DNA of 64,000 nucleotides from Pseudescherichia sp031987975 (GTDB lineage Bacteria; Pseudomonadota; Gammaproteobacteria; Enterobacterales; Enterobacteriaceae). Of the stretch, positions 51,636-60,692 are shown in pieces. The translations under genes were made by a program, and so were the position numbers. Where the stretch lies: the NCBI RefSeq assembly GCF_031987975.1, contig NZ_DALZYX010000006.1, positions 186,001 to 250,000 on the forward strand. Reading direction: 5' to 3'. Position 1 is the first letter of the stretch. Each line of letters begins with the position of its first letter. Under the pieces are notes generated by a model, which ran no database searches, had not been told where the DNA came from, and was given only the letters and a program-made list of their open reading frames with translations.

Positions 51636-52496
51636 TTATCCCTGCTGCTCCAGGGCGTACTTATAGAGGGCGTTCTTTTTCACGCCGTGGATCTCCGCGG
51701 CCAGCGCGGCGGCTTTTTTCAGCGGCAGCTCCGCCTGGAGCAGCGCCAGAGTGCGCAGCGCGTCGGCAGGCAGATCCTCCTCCTGGGCCTTATGCCCCTC
51801 GATAATCAGCACCATCTCGCCCTTGCGGCGGTTTTCGTCTTCCTTCACCCACGCCAGCAGCTCACCGATAGGCGCGCCGTGAATTGACTCCCAGGTCTTG
51901 GTCAGCTCACGGGCCAGCACCACGTAGCGGGATTCACCCAGCACGGTACAGATGTCCTCCAGGCTATCGAGCAGGCGGTGGGTAGACTCATAGAAGATCA
52001 GCGTACGCGGCTCGGCCTCCAGCGCTTTTAGCGTGTCGCGGCGGCCTTTGGATTTGGCAGGCAGGAAACCTTCGTAGCAGAAGCGATCCGACGGCAGTCC
52101 GGCGGCGCTGAGGGCGGCGATAGCGGCGCAGGGACCAGGGAGCGGCACCACGCGGATCCCCGCCTCGCGGCAGGTACGCACCAGGTGGTAGCCGGGGTCA
52201 TTGATCAGCGGCGTCCCGGCGTCGGAAACGAGGGCGATGTTCTGCCCCTCTTTAAGCTTCGCCACCAGCGTATCCGCCTTCTGCTGCTCGTTATGGTCGT
52301 GAAGGGCAAACAGGCGGGCGCTGATAGCGAAGTGCTGGAGCAGCAGGCCGGTGTGGCGGGTATCCTCTGCGGCAACTAAATCAACGCTTTGCAACACGGT
52401 CAGCGCGCGCTGGGTGATATCAGCCAAATTCCCGATTGGCGTGGGTACAATGTAGAGCTGACCATGAGAATTCTCCGCCGATTCGTGTTGTTTCAT
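51636..52496 (-). CDS. rsmI: 16S rRNA cytidine-1402 2'-O-methyltransferase RsmI
   Basis: A 286-residue SAM-dependent methyltransferase of the tetrapyrrole methylase fold that methylates the ribose of C1402 in the ribosomal P site, together with RsmH. Family motifs are LYIVPTPIGNLADITQRALT, VAAEDTRHTGLLL, LVSDAGTPLINDPGYHLV and LPGPCAAIAALSAAGLPSDR. It is divergent from lpoA, with only 62 bases between the starts. The prlF-yhaV and aga genes that separate garD from this gene in E. coli are absent. Confidence 0.96.
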   Translation of the reverse strand: MKQHESAENSHGQLYIVPTPIGNLADITQRALTVLQSVDLVAAEDTRHTGLLLQHFAISARLFALHDHNEQQKADTLVAKLKEGQNIALVSDAGTPLINDPGYHLVRTCREAGIRVVPLPGPCAAIAALSAAGLPSDRFCYEGFLPAKSKGRRDTLKALEAEPRTLIFYESTHRLLDSLEDICTVLGESRYVVLARELTKTWESIHGAPIGELLAWVKEDENRRKGEMVLIIEGHKAQEEDLPADALRTLALLQAELPLKKAAALAAEIHGVKKNALYKYALEQQG

Positions 52497-52558
52497 TGTT
52501 TCATCCGTATTGCCGATTTAATATTGAGCATTGCGAAAAAAATATCACTGGATACAGA

Positions 52559-54670
52559 ATGGTACAGTCAACATTTTTCCGTTTAAAAGCAGCGCGTTGT
52601 CTGCCTGTCGTGCTGGCCGCCCTGCTTTTTGCCGGCTGTGGAACACAGGCGCCAGACCAGAGCAGCGCACACATGCAGGGCACGGCGCAGGCTGACTCTG
52701 GCTTCTATCTCAGCCAGATGCAGCAAAGCACTGATGATACCAAGACCAACTGGCAATTACTCGCCATTCGTGCCCTGTTGAAGGAGGGCAAAAGCCAGCA
52801 GGCGGGCGAGCTGTTTAACCAGCTGCCGCAGGAGCTGACCGATACCCAGCGTAAAGAGCAGTCGCTGCTGGCCGTTGAGCTTAAGCTGGTGCAGAAGGAT
52901 TTTGCCGGTGCGCAGGCGCTGCTTGATAAGCTGAAGCCCGCCGATTTCGAGGGTAACCAGTTGGCGCGCTACTGGCAGGCACAGATTGACGCCAGCCAGG
53001 GCCGCCCGTCGCTGGCGCTGCTGCGGGCCTTAATTGCCCAGGAGCCGCTGCTGGCGGCGAAGGATAAGCAGAAAAATATTGATGCCACCTGGCAGTCGCT
53101 CTCCTCTATGACGCCGGAGCAGGCGCAGGCGCTGGTGATCAACGCCGATGAGAACGTGCTGCAGGGCTGGCTCGATCTCCAGCGCGTCTGGTTCGATAAC
53201 CGTACCGATCCAAACATGCTGAAGGCGGGGATCGGCGACTGGCAGACCCGCTATCCACAAAACCCCGGGGCGAAGATGCTGCCGACCGCGTTAACCAACG
53301 TGCAGAATTTTAAACCGGCTTCTACCAACAAAATCGCCCTGCTGCTGCCGCTGAACGGCCAGGCCGCGGTCTATGGCCGTGCTATCCAGCAGGGTTTTGA
53401 AGCGGCGAAGAACGGCGCACCTGCCGTGAGCGGCCCGGCAACGCCTGTCCAGGTTGCCCAGGCGGCGACAGCGGGAGACGCTGACGTCGTTAGCCCCTCC
53501 CAGGCACCGGTGGATGAGCTGACCCAGACCCAGCCTGCCGCACCGGTAGAGGCCCCGGTTACCGCTCCCGAGGCGACTCAAGCCTCAGAACCCGCTGAAA
53601 CCGCTGCGCCAGCTAACACAGCTGCGCCTGTGAGCGCCCCTGACCCACAGGCGCAGCCAGCCGCGACGCCAGCGGTAGCCAGCACGCCGGCGAATCCCTC
53701 TGCCGAGCTGAAAATTTATGACACCAGCTCGCAGCCGCTCGATCAGATCCTCAACCAGGTTCAGCAGGACGGTGCCAGCATCGTGGTTGGCCCGCTGCTA
53801 AAGGGTAACGTTGAAGAGCTAATGCGCAGCAACACCGCCCTTAACGTGCTGGCGCTGAACCAGCCGGAGTCGGTGCAGAGCCGGGCGAACATTTGCTACT
53901 TCGCCCTCTCGCCGGAAGACGAGGCCCGCGACGCCGCCCACCACATGTGGGATCAGGGTCGGCGCGCGCCGCTGCTGCTGGTTCCGCGCAGCTCACTGGG
54001 GGATCGGGTTACCACCGCCTTTGCCGATGAGTGGCAGAAACTGGGCGGTGGTACCGTGCTGCAGCAGAAGTTTGGCTCCACGGCAGAACTGAAGATGGGC
54101 ATCAACGGCGGCTCGGGTATCGCCCTGACTGGCACCCCGGTGGCCTCCAGCCTGCCACAACAGCAGGGGGTGACTATCGGCGGCCTGACCATTCCGGCCC
54201 CGCCGACCGACGCGCAGATCACCGGCGGCGGCAACGTCGATGCGGCCTATATCCTGGCAACGCCGAACGAGATCGCTCTCATCAAGCCGATGATCGCCAT
54301 GCGCACCGGCAGCCACAGCAGTGCGGCCCTCTACGCCAGCTCGCGCAGCGCTCAGGGCGGCGCAGGCCCGGACTTCCGCCTCGAGATGGAAGGGTTACAG
54401 TTTAGCGAAATCCCGATGCTGGCAGGCAGCAACCCTGCGCTGATGCAGCAGGCGCTGGGCAGCGTCAACAACGACTACTCGCTGGCACGCCTGTATGCCA
54501 TGGGCGTTGATGCCTGGGCGCTGGCCAACCACTTCGCCCAAATGCGTCAGGTTCCCGGCTTCGAGATCAGCGGTAATACTGGCGATCTCTCGGCTACTCC
54601 AGACTGCGTGATTAACAGGAAGTTATCATGGCTCAAATACCAGCAGGGGCAGATCGTCCCGGCCAGTTAA
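52559..54670 (+). CDS. lpoA: Outer-membrane lipoprotein activator of PBP1a
   Basis: LpoA is an outer-membrane lipoprotein that reaches through the peptidoglycan to stimulate the synthase PBP1a. The 703-residue product has a lipoprotein signal peptide with lipobox LFAGC (Cys27), an N-terminal TPR-like domain to about residue 250, a long Pro/Ala/Thr-rich linker at about 285-385, and a C-terminal periplasmic-binding-like domain. ATG 52559 gives MVQSTFFRLKAARCLP; an in-frame start at 52436 is inside rsmI. Its 3' end overlaps yraN by 43 bases. Confidence 0.96.
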   Translation: MVQSTFFRLKAARCLPVVLAALLFAGCGTQAPDQSSAHMQGTAQADSGFYLSQMQQSTDDTKTNWQLLAIRALLKEGKSQQAGELFNQLPQELTDTQRKEQSLLAVELKLVQKDFAGAQALLDKLKPADFEGNQLARYWQAQIDASQGRPSLALLRALIAQEPLLAAKDKQKNIDATWQSLSSMTPEQAQALVINADENVLQGWLDLQRVWFDNRTDPNMLKAGIGDWQTRYPQNPGAKMLPTALTNVQNFKPASTNKIALLLPLNGQAAVYGRAIQQGFEAAKNGAPAVSGPATPVQVAQAATAGDADVVSPSQAPVDELTQTQPAAPVEAPVTAPEATQASEPAETAAPANTAAPVSAPDPQAQPAATPAVASTPANPSAELKIYDTSSQPLDQILNQVQQDGASIVVGPLLKGNVEELMRSNTALNVLALNQPESVQSRANICYFALSPEDEARDAAHHMWDQGRRAPLLLVPRSSLGDRVTTAFADEWQKLGGGTVLQQKFGSTAELKMGINGGSGIALTGTPVASSLPQQQGVTIGGLTIPAPPTDAQITGGGNVDAAYILATPNEIALIKPMIAMRTGSHSSAALYASSRSAQGGAGPDFRLEMEGLQFSEIPMLAGSNPALMQQALGSVNNDYSLARLYAMGVDAWALANHFAQMRQVPGFEISGNTGDLSATPDCVINRKLSWLKYQQGQIVPAS

Positions 54671-55026
54671 GCCGTAAACAGACCGGCGACGCGTGGGAAG
54701 CAACAGCGCGCCGCTGGCTGGAGGGCAAAGGACTGCGCTTTATCGCCGCCAACGTGCGTTCACGCGGCGGCGAGATTGACCTGATTATGCGCCAGGGTCC
54801 AACAACCGTCTTCGTTGAGGTTCGCTATCGTAAAACGGCCCGCTACGGTGGTGCAGCGGCCAGCATCACCCGCAGCAAGCAGTTGAAACTTCTGTCGGCG
54901 GCGCGTTTTTGGCTCGCCCGCCACAATGGGAGTTTTGACACTGTGGATTGCCGGTTCGATGTGGTAGCCTTCACCGGAAACGACGTGGAGTGGATACAAG
55001 ACGCTTTTAACGACCGCTCATACTAG
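54628..55026 (+). CDS. yraN: UPF0102 endonuclease-like protein YraN
   Basis: A 132-residue protein of the UPF0102 family with a Holliday-junction-resolvase-type PD-(D/E)XK fold. The active-site pattern is visible as RGGEIDLIMRQ (Glu, Asp) and TVFVEVRYRKTARYGG (Glu-x-Arg in place of ExK). Its activity is not established. It begins within the last codons of lpoA, and diaA follows 20 bases later, so lpoA-yraN-diaA-dolP form an operon as in E. coli. Confidence 0.94.
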   Translation: MAQIPAGADRPGQLSRKQTGDAWEATARRWLEGKGLRFIAANVRSRGGEIDLIMRQGPTTVFVEVRYRKTARYGGAAASITRSKQLKLLSAARFWLARHNGSFDTVDCRFDVVAFTGNDVEWIQDAFNDRSY

Positions 55027-55046
55027 CTGACATTATAGGGATCACC

Positions 55047-55637
55047 GTGCTCGAAAGAATTAAAGTCTGCTTTACGGAAAGTATTCAAACCCAGATTGCG
55101 GCGGCGGAAGCCCTGCCGGATGCGATCTCCCGTGCTGCCATGACGCTGGTTCACTCCCTGCTTAACGGTAACAAAATCCTCTGCTGTGGCAACGGCACCT
55201 CTGCCGCCAACGCCCAGCATTTTGCTGCCAGCATGATCAATCGCTTCGAAACCGAGCGTCCGAGCCTGCCGGCAATTGCACTAAATACCGATAACGTGGT
55301 CTTAACCGCGATCGCCAACGATCGGCTGCATGATGAGATCTATGCCAAACAGGTACGCGCACTCGGCCATGCCGGCGACGTACTGCTGGCAATCTCCGCC
55401 CGGGGTAACAGCCGGGATATCGTAAAGGCCGTTGAGGCAGCCGTCACCCGCGATATGACCATCGTTGCCCTCACCGGCTACGACGGCGGCGAGCTGGCGG
55501 GTCTTCTTGGGCCACAGGATGTCGAAATTCGTATTCCTTCCCATCGCAGCGCACGCATCCATGAGATGCATATGCTGACGGTGAACTGCCTTTGCGATCT
55601 GATTGATAACACGCTTTTTCCTCACCAGGATGATTAA
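55047..55637 (+). CDS. diaA: DnaA initiator-associating protein DiaA
   Basis: A 196-residue SIS-domain protein that forms a tetramer, binds several DnaA molecules and promotes timely initiation at oriC. The phosphosugar-isomerase fold shows CCGNGTSAANAQHFAA and AISARGNSRDIVKAV. Translation starts at GTG 55047, and the first residues (LERIKVCFTESIQTQI) align with the E. coli start. It follows yraN closely and precedes dolP by nine bases. Confidence 0.96.
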   Translation: MLERIKVCFTESIQTQIAAAEALPDAISRAAMTLVHSLLNGNKILCCGNGTSAANAQHFAASMINRFETERPSLPAIALNTDNVVLTAIANDRLHDEIYAKQVRALGHAGDVLLAISARGNSRDIVKAVEAAVTRDMTIVALTGYDGGELAGLLGPQDVEIRIPSHRSARIHEMHMLTVNCLCDLIDNTLFPHQDD

Positions 55638-55646
55638 GGAGTAGAC

Positions 55647-56222
55647 ATGAAGGCATTTACGCCCCTTGCGGTAATACTCTCCGCGCTGCTGCTTCAGGGA
55701 TGTGTTGCAGCGGCCGTGGTCGGCAGCGCTGCCGTAGGCACCAAAGCAGCGACCGATCCGCGTACCGTGGGCACGCAGGTTGATGACGGAACGCTGGAGC
55801 TACGCGTTAACAGCGCGCTGGCTAAAGATGAGCAAATTAAGAAGAGCGCACGCATTAACGTGACCGCTTACCAGGGGAAAGTCCTGCTGGTCGGCCAGGC
55901 GCCGAATACCGAACTGGCCTCGCGTGCGAAGCAGATTGCGATGGGCGTCGAGGGGGCAACGGAGGTCTATAACGAGATCCGCCAGGGCCAGCCGATTAGC
56001 CTGGGCACCGCCTCGTCAGATACCTGGATCACCACCAAGGTCCGTTCCCAGCTGCTGGGTAGCGATCAGGTGAAATCGTCGAACGTGAAGGTGACCACCG
56101 AAAACGGCGAGGTGTTCCTGCTGGGGCTGGTAACAGAGCGTGAAGGCCGCGCCGCTGCCGATACTGCCAGCCGCGTGTCGGGCGTCAAGCACGTCACCAC
56201 GGCGTTTACGTTTATCAAATAA
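55647..56222 (+). CDS. dolP: Division/outer-membrane stress lipoprotein DolP
   Basis: A 191-residue outer-membrane lipoprotein (formerly YraP) with lipobox LLQGC (Cys19) and two BON domains (about residues 45-112 and 125-190). It binds anionic phospholipids at the division site and supports BamA function and envelope integrity; in E. coli it is under sigma-E. AAGGAG precedes the ATG. It is the last gene of the lpoA-yraN-diaA-dolP operon and is followed by a hairpin. Confidence 0.96.
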   Translation: MKAFTPLAVILSALLLQGCVAAAVVGSAAVGTKAATDPRTVGTQVDDGTLELRVNSALAKDEQIKKSARINVTAYQGKVLLVGQAPNTELASRAKQIAMGVEGATEVYNEIRQGQPISLGTASSDTWITTKVRSQLLGSDQVKSSNVKVTTENGEVFLLGLVTEREGRAAADTASRVSGVKHVTTAFTFIK

Positions 56223-56231
56223 TGTTGATAA

Positions 56232-56257
56232 GCCGGATGGTATAGTGCCATCCGGCG
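56232..56257. terminator. Hairpin between dolP and yraQ
   Basis: GCCGGATGG and CCATCCGGC form a perfect 9-bp stem ten bases after dolP and just before the convergent yraQ stop. GCCGGATG is the typical REP core, so it may be a single REP unit. Confidence 0.75.
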
Positions 56258-56262
56258 ATTTA

Positions 56263-57303
56263 TCACAGCAAAGCAATCCCGCCCACAATCATCCCCCCTA
56301 CTATCACCAGCCCACCGGTTAGCCACAGCGCCTTCGCCGGGAAGGATTTGCGCAGCATAATCAGCGACGGCAGGCTTACCGCCGGCAGCGTGATGAGCAG
56401 CGCCAGAGCCGGAGCCATGCCCATCCCCGCCATCATCATGGTCTGTACAATAGGAATTTCCGCTGCCGTTGGGATCACAAACAGGCAGCCCACGATAGCC
56501 ATTGCCACGACCCACATCAGTGAGTTGTCGATAGCGCCGTCGGCGTGAGGGAAAAGCCACACCCGCGCCGCACCCAGTAGCAGCACCGCCAAAATATAGA
56601 CAGGAATTGTGCTCCAGAATAGCGTCCACAGCGCCCGGCCCCAGCGCGCCATAAATCCGCCCTGCGGCTCGGCGGCGGTGACCGCTTCAGGCAGCGGCGA
56701 CGGTCGGTCGCTCTCTTTCACCCAGCGCTGCACCAGCAGAGCAACCCCCGGCACAATTGCCAGACCGGCTACGAGGCGGATCAGGGCGAAGTGCCAGCCC
56801 AGCACAAAGCCCATAAACACTAACGTAGCCGGGTTAAGCAGCGGATTACCCATCCAGAACGCCAGCGCGCCACCCATTGACACCTGCTGACGGCGCAGCC
56901 CGGCGGTAACCGGCGCGGCGCAGCAGGAGCACATCATCCCTGGCAGGGAGAAGAGCGTGCCAAACAGCGTGCCGCCGACGCGCTTCTGGCCCAGGGTACG
57001 CAGCAGCCAGTCGCGGGGAATAAGCACCTGCACCAGCGAGCCGAGCAGCACGCCCAGTACGGCTGCTTTCCAGACCGCGAGGAAGTAGATCATGGCGTAG
57101 TCGAGCGCGGCTCGCAGCGGATTGGCTTCGGCGTTGGCAAGAATGGATTTGCCGATGCTGTGTGTCTCAGCGGCGGTAAAAGCTTTACCGTAGTAGGGCT
57201 GCCACTTTACGTACCAAAGCCCAACGATAAGAACGAAAAAAAAGAGCGCGGGCTTCCACCATTGGACAGGTGCTGCCGCCTGAGATGAAGACTGACCAGT
57301 CAT
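56263..57303 (-). CDS. yraQ: Permease YraQ (UPF0718)
   Basis: A 346-residue inner-membrane protein of the ArsP-like permease family (UPF0718) with eight to ten spans. The family signature FSLPGMMCSCCAAPVTAGLR (residues 115-134) with its Cys-Ser-Cys-Cys motif is present, together with PLLNPATLVFM and PTAAEIPIVQTMM. Relatives such as ArsP export organoarsenicals; the substrate of YraQ is unknown. It is downstream of yraR on the same strand, separated by 75 bases. Confidence 0.93.
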   Translation of the reverse strand: MTGQSSSQAAAPVQWWKPALFFFVLIVGLWYVKWQPYYGKAFTAAETHSIGKSILANAEANPLRAALDYAMIYFLAVWKAAVLGVLLGSLVQVLIPRDWLLRTLGQKRVGGTLFGTLFSLPGMMCSCCAAPVTAGLRRQQVSMGGALAFWMGNPLLNPATLVFMGFVLGWHFALIRLVAGLAIVPGVALLVQRWVKESDRPSPLPEAVTAAEPQGGFMARWGRALWTLFWSTIPVYILAVLLLGAARVWLFPHADGAIDNSLMWVVAMAIVGCLFVIPTAAEIPIVQTMMMAGMGMAPALALLITLPAVSLPSLIMLRKSFPAKALWLTGGLVIVGGMIVGGIALL

Positions 57304-57378
57304 TGCATTCCCCGGAAAGATGTATGGATTATTATTGGCCGGAAGATACTACGCCTGACTGGACACTTTTGGAAACAG

Positions 57379-58026
57379 TTAATTCTCCTCACCGATGGCA
57401 ATCGCATGCAGCTGTTCAGAGGTCAAAAAAGTGACCCTCTCACGACAGGGGGAGAACGCCGTCAGCAGCATCGCCCGCGCCACGTCTCGGGCCTCAATGG
57501 ATTTCCACTTGCCGGGCAGCAGGTGCAGCATTGGTCCCAGCAGGGACTCACCAAACCGCTGTTTTGCCCGGCGGCCCAGCAGCATCGCCGGACGAGCAAC
57601 GGTCAGGCGCGGCCAATCCTGGGCGATTAGCGCCTCCTCCATCTTCCCCTTCACCCGGTTATAGAAAAAGGGCGAGCCGGCATTCGCACCCATCGCGCTA
57701 ACCACTAGCATATGCTTGGCGCCAAGCCGCAATCCGGCCAGCGCGGTATCCACCACCAGGGTGTAGTCGGCATGGATAAACGCCTCTTTGCTGCCCGCTT
57801 CCCGGCGGGTCGTGCCGAGGCAGCAGAAAACGATGTCAATCGGCTCGGTAACCTGGGCCAGCGCATCGGTGAGCTGACGATCGCAGGGGTTAAAGACCCC
57901 CGGCATGCCCAACAGCGGCCGCCGCGTCGGGGCGGCAATATAGTTGACCCGCGGCTCCTGAATGAGCATACGCAACAGGTGGGAGCCAACCAGCCCGGTC
58001 GCTCCAGTAATCAGTACCTGACTCAT
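57379..58026 (-). CDS. yraR: NAD(P)-binding protein YraR
   Basis: A 215-residue short-chain dehydrogenase-like protein of the atypical group near human HTATIP2. The cofactor loop TGATGLVGSHLLRML is at residues 7-21 and the YNRVKGKMEEAL segment supplies the Tyr-x-x-x-Lys. The function is unknown. GGAGGCG precedes the ATG. It is divergent from yhbO with 124 bases between starts. Confidence 0.92.
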   Translation of the reverse strand: MSQVLITGATGLVGSHLLRMLIQEPRVNYIAAPTRRPLLGMPGVFNPCDRQLTDALAQVTEPIDIVFCCLGTTRREAGSKEAFIHADYTLVVDTALAGLRLGAKHMLVVSAMGANAGSPFFYNRVKGKMEEALIAQDWPRLTVARPAMLLGRRAKQRFGESLLGPMLHLLPGKWKSIEARDVARAMLLTAFSPCRERVTFLTSEQLHAIAIGEEN

Positions 58027-58150
58027 CTCGCCTCCTTTTGCAGATTAGTCCGCCTTGCAATGTGAGGTCGCTGAACCACACTTATTCATACGTCATTATT
58101 AACGATAGATGGCGAAATAACCCATCCAGAGCTAAAACAATGGAGGAAAC

Positions 58151-58669
58151 ATGGGCAAGAAAATCGCAGTCTTGATCACTGACGACTTTGAAGATTCAGA
58201 ATTTACTTCCCCGGCCGAGGCGTACCGTAAAGCGGGCCACGAAGTTATCACCATTGAGAAGGAAGCCGGGAAAACCGTGAAGGGGAAACAGGGCGAAGCC
58301 AGCATCACCATCGATAAGTCGATTGATGAGGTAACTCCAGCGGAGTTTGACGCCCTGCTGCTGCCAGGCGGCCACTCTCCGGACTCCCTGCGCGGCGACG
58401 AGCGCTTTGTGACCTTTACCCGCGACTTCGTGAACTCCGGTAAGCCGGTATTTGCCATCTGCCACGGTCCGCAGCTACTGATCAGTGCCGAAGTGGTACG
58501 CGGGCGCAAGCTGACGGCGGTTAAGCCGATCGTTATCGATCTGAAAAACGCCGGCGTGGAGTTCTACGATCAGGAAGTGGTCAATGATAACGACCAGCTG
58601 ATCACCAGCCGTACGCCTGACGATCTGCCCGCGTTTAACCGGGAAACTCTGCGTCTACTGGGGAACTGA
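58151..58669 (+). CDS. yhbO: Protein/nucleotide deglycase YhbO
   Basis: A 172-residue member of the DJ-1/PfpI family, reported to repair glyoxal- and methylglyoxal-glycated proteins and nucleotides. The nucleophile elbow is AICHGPQ with Cys104, followed by His105; Glu17 is in DFEDSEFTSP. This matches the E. coli active site. Its gene is convergent with yhbP and the two overlap by 15 bases at their 3' ends. GGAGG precedes the ATG. Confidence 0.95.
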   Translation: MGKKIAVLITDDFEDSEFTSPAEAYRKAGHEVITIEKEAGKTVKGKQGEASITIDKSIDEVTPAEFDALLLPGGHSPDSLRGDERFVTFTRDFVNSGKPVFAICHGPQLLISAEVVRGRKLTAVKPIVIDLKNAGVEFYDQEVVNDNDQLITSRTPDDLPAFNRETLRLLGN

Positions 58670-59092
58670 TCCCCGTAGCCAGTGAAGCTTTTTGCCAAAG
58701 CCCAGGGTGTTGTCGGTAAACTTTATTTCGTCCAGTAAGATCTCCCATACCGGGGCCGACATCGCTCTGGCAACCGGAAAGCGACGGTTATAGTGCTCAC
58801 GCGCGGCCTCGCTTTCCGCTCCCTCCAGACGCCGGATCACACCTTTAAACTGCACGCCGCGAATGAGGGCGACCGTCTTCGGCTGGCCGTTAACCGTACC
58901 CGCAACCGGCGCGCGACTACCGCTCATTTGCGCATGACGGGTGCGATCCTCACTCATCACATAGAAGGCGACCCGCTGCGGATCGTAGTGATAGAAGGCG
59001 TTAGCGCACCACAGATCGCCTTCGCTGGCAACGCACCAGGTCACCACGTGCTGCTTTGCCAACCAGCGATGAATGGCGGCGAGAGTTTCCAT
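58655..59092 (-). CDS. yhbP: UPF0306 flavin-reductase-fold protein YhbP
   Basis: A 145-residue protein of the UPF0306 family with a split-barrel FMN-binding fold (LWCANAFYHYDPQRVAFYVM, MSGSRAPVAGTVNGQPKTVA). Such proteins are related to pyridoxamine-phosphate-oxidase-like domains; no activity is assigned to YhbP. It is convergent with yhbO and divergent from yhbQ, the order kept in E. coli. Confidence 0.93.
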   Translation of the reverse strand: METLAAIHRWLAKQHVVTWCVASEGDLWCANAFYHYDPQRVAFYVMSEDRTRHAQMSGSRAPVAGTVNGQPKTVALIRGVQFKGVIRRLEGAESEAAREHYNRRFPVARAMSAPVWEILLDEIKFTDNTLGFGKKLHWLRGSVPQ

Positions 59093-59145
59093 TTTTTATC
59101 TACCTCATGCTAAGGTGCGTTCACCTAATCCGGTTGAATCACGCT

Positions 59146-59448
59146 ATGACGCCCTGGTTTTTATATCTTATCCGTACCGCCGATGATGCCCTCTATACGG
59201 GCATTACCACTGATGTTGCCCGTCGCTTCACCCAGCATCAGACAGGGAAAGGCGCCAAGGCACTGCGCGGCAAGGGGGAACTGCGGTTGGCCTTCTCGGC
59301 ACAAGTAGGTGAGCGCTCACTAGCGTTAAAGATCGAGTACCGAATAAAACAGCTAACGAAGCGCCAGAAAGAGCGCCTCGTTGCCGGAGATGAATCGTTT
59401 GAGACGCTACTGGCGGCATTGCAGCCCCAGCCGCTTAAAAACGATTAA
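59146..59448 (+). CDS. yhbQ: GIY-YIG nuclease superfamily protein YhbQ
   Basis: A 100-residue single-domain GIY-YIG protein. The first strands read FLYLIRTADDALYTGITTDV, giving the YLI...YTG pair, followed by the conserved Arg in RRFTQHQTGKGAKALRG and a C-terminal Glu in ALKIEYRIKQL. The E. coli homologue has been reported to act on DNA substrates. ATG 59146 gives MTPWFLYLIR; an in-frame ATG at 59056 would overlap the divergent yhbP gene. Its end overlaps yhbS by 14 bases. Confidence 0.94.
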   Translation: MTPWFLYLIRTADDALYTGITTDVARRFTQHQTGKGAKALRGKGELRLAFSAQVGERSLALKIEYRIKQLTKRQKERLVAGDESFETLLAALQPQPLKND

Positions 59449-59938
59449 AGTGTTCGTGGTACTCCACCAGGCCATGCACGCCGTTTAAAGCATCATCCGC
59501 CAGGCGATGCACCTGGAAGGCGCTCTCCGTGCCCGGCCAGCGGCAGTGGAGATCGTAGTGTGCCGCCCGCTCAAAGCCGAGACGCTGATAGAAGTCAGCA
59601 TTACCCAGCGCAACCACGGCGGCATAGCCGAACTCGTTGAGTGAGTCCAGCCCCTCATAGACCAGCTGGCGAGCAAGCCCCTGGCCACGATAGTGCTCGT
59701 CTACTGCCAGCGGCGCAAGGCCGACCCACTGCAGATCTTCGCCCTCTACGTCCACCGGGCTAAAGGCGACGTAGCCAACAACCTGACCTTCATCGTCAGT
59801 GGCGACAAGCCCCAGGGTAATCAAGCCGTCTTCCCGCAGGGAGTGGACCAGGTTAGCTTCGCTATCCCCGTCGAACGCGCGGCGGAGAAGTGCATCAATG
59901 CCTGGCGCATCGATAGGTATTTCGACTCGAATTAGCAT
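59435..59938 (-). CDS. yhbS: GNAT family acetyltransferase YhbS
   Basis: A 167-residue GCN5-type N-acetyltransferase with the acetyl-CoA loop VDEHYRGQGLARQLVYEGL at about residues 77-95 and the following beta-bulge AVVALGNADFYQRLGF. The substrate is not certain. It overlaps the end of ubiT by seven bases and is likely co-transcribed with it on the minus strand. Confidence 0.93.
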   Translation of the reverse strand: MLIRVEIPIDAPGIDALLRRAFDGDSEANLVHSLREDGLITLGLVATDDEGQVVGYVAFSPVDVEGEDLQWVGLAPLAVDEHYRGQGLARQLVYEGLDSLNEFGYAAVVALGNADFYQRLGFERAAHYDLHCRWPGTESAFQVHRLADDALNGVHGLVEYHEHFNRF

Positions 59939-60456
59939 GGCTCACCTACAGAATTTGGTTTAGTCGCAGGCGGCGCTTGCAGGCCAGCCTCGACGAACTC
60001 CGCCAGTTGCAGCAGCATGATGCGCAGCGGTTTAGGCATCTGCTCCAGCTCAATAGCGTCCATCAGGTTCTTAACGTATAACCCCAGTTCGGTATCGCCC
60101 TCAATCACCAGTCGGCGCTGGAAGAATAGCGTGTCCGGATCCTGCTTACGTGCGGCAATCATCAGCAGATCGCTGGCGTCAGCGCTAAAGCTGGCGTCGG
60201 CAGCAGCGGACTCACGCACAATTAACTGCTCATTCTCAACGGAAGTAAACCACCTGAGGCCAATATCGCGCACTTCAATACTTAACCAGCGGCCCTCAAG
60301 GAAAGCCAGCTCACCGTCCGCCAGCGCCTGCTGGAACTGCCAGCGCAGAAGTTGCTCCAACGCCTGGCGTTTAAGCGCAAAAGGCGCAAGCTTCATCGGC
60401 ACGCGCAGCAGAGACGGTGCGGCATGAACGAGACGTGAGCGCAGTATATCCAACAC
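59932..60456 (-). CDS. ubiT: Ubiquinone synthesis accessory factor UbiT
   Basis: A 174-residue SCP2-domain lipid-binding protein (formerly YhbT). UbiT works with UbiU and UbiV in the oxygen-independent ubiquinone route, probably presenting the polyprenyl intermediate. The SCP2 fold covers about residues 35-140 (FLEGRWLSIEVRDIGLRWF, DASFSADASDLLMIAARKQD, LVIEGDTELGLYVKNLMDAI). It is divergent from ubiU with 236 bases between the starts; this AT-rich gap has several ATCAA half-sites but no clear full FNR dyad. Confidence 0.95.
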   Translation of the reverse strand: MLDILRSRLVHAAPSLLRVPMKLAPFALKRQALEQLLRWQFQQALADGELAFLEGRWLSIEVRDIGLRWFTSVENEQLIVRESAAADASFSADASDLLMIAARKQDPDTLFFQRRLVIEGDTELGLYVKNLMDAIELEQMPKPLRIMLLQLAEFVEAGLQAPPATKPNSVGEPC

Positions 60457-60692
60457 AAGCTTTACTCCCTGATATGAAAAGTCTGGCTATTCTGCCATAA
60501 CCCCGAACTCACATAGCGGCATAAATCAACAATTGCGCAGATGAAACTACCCCCTATTACCCCCATCAATACGCGATTAGCTGCCTTAAATCAAAAATTG
60601 TCGCCGAAGGGTTAACTAAAATCCCAGTTCGTTAACAATTTTGCACCTTAGCGGTGCGCGTGGGCCACCCGGCCCCTGACCTGGGATACACT

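Noticed and set aside
60500..60692. Possible FNR site upstream of ubiU
   Set aside because: Several ATCAA half-sites occur, but none has TTGAT at the right distance.
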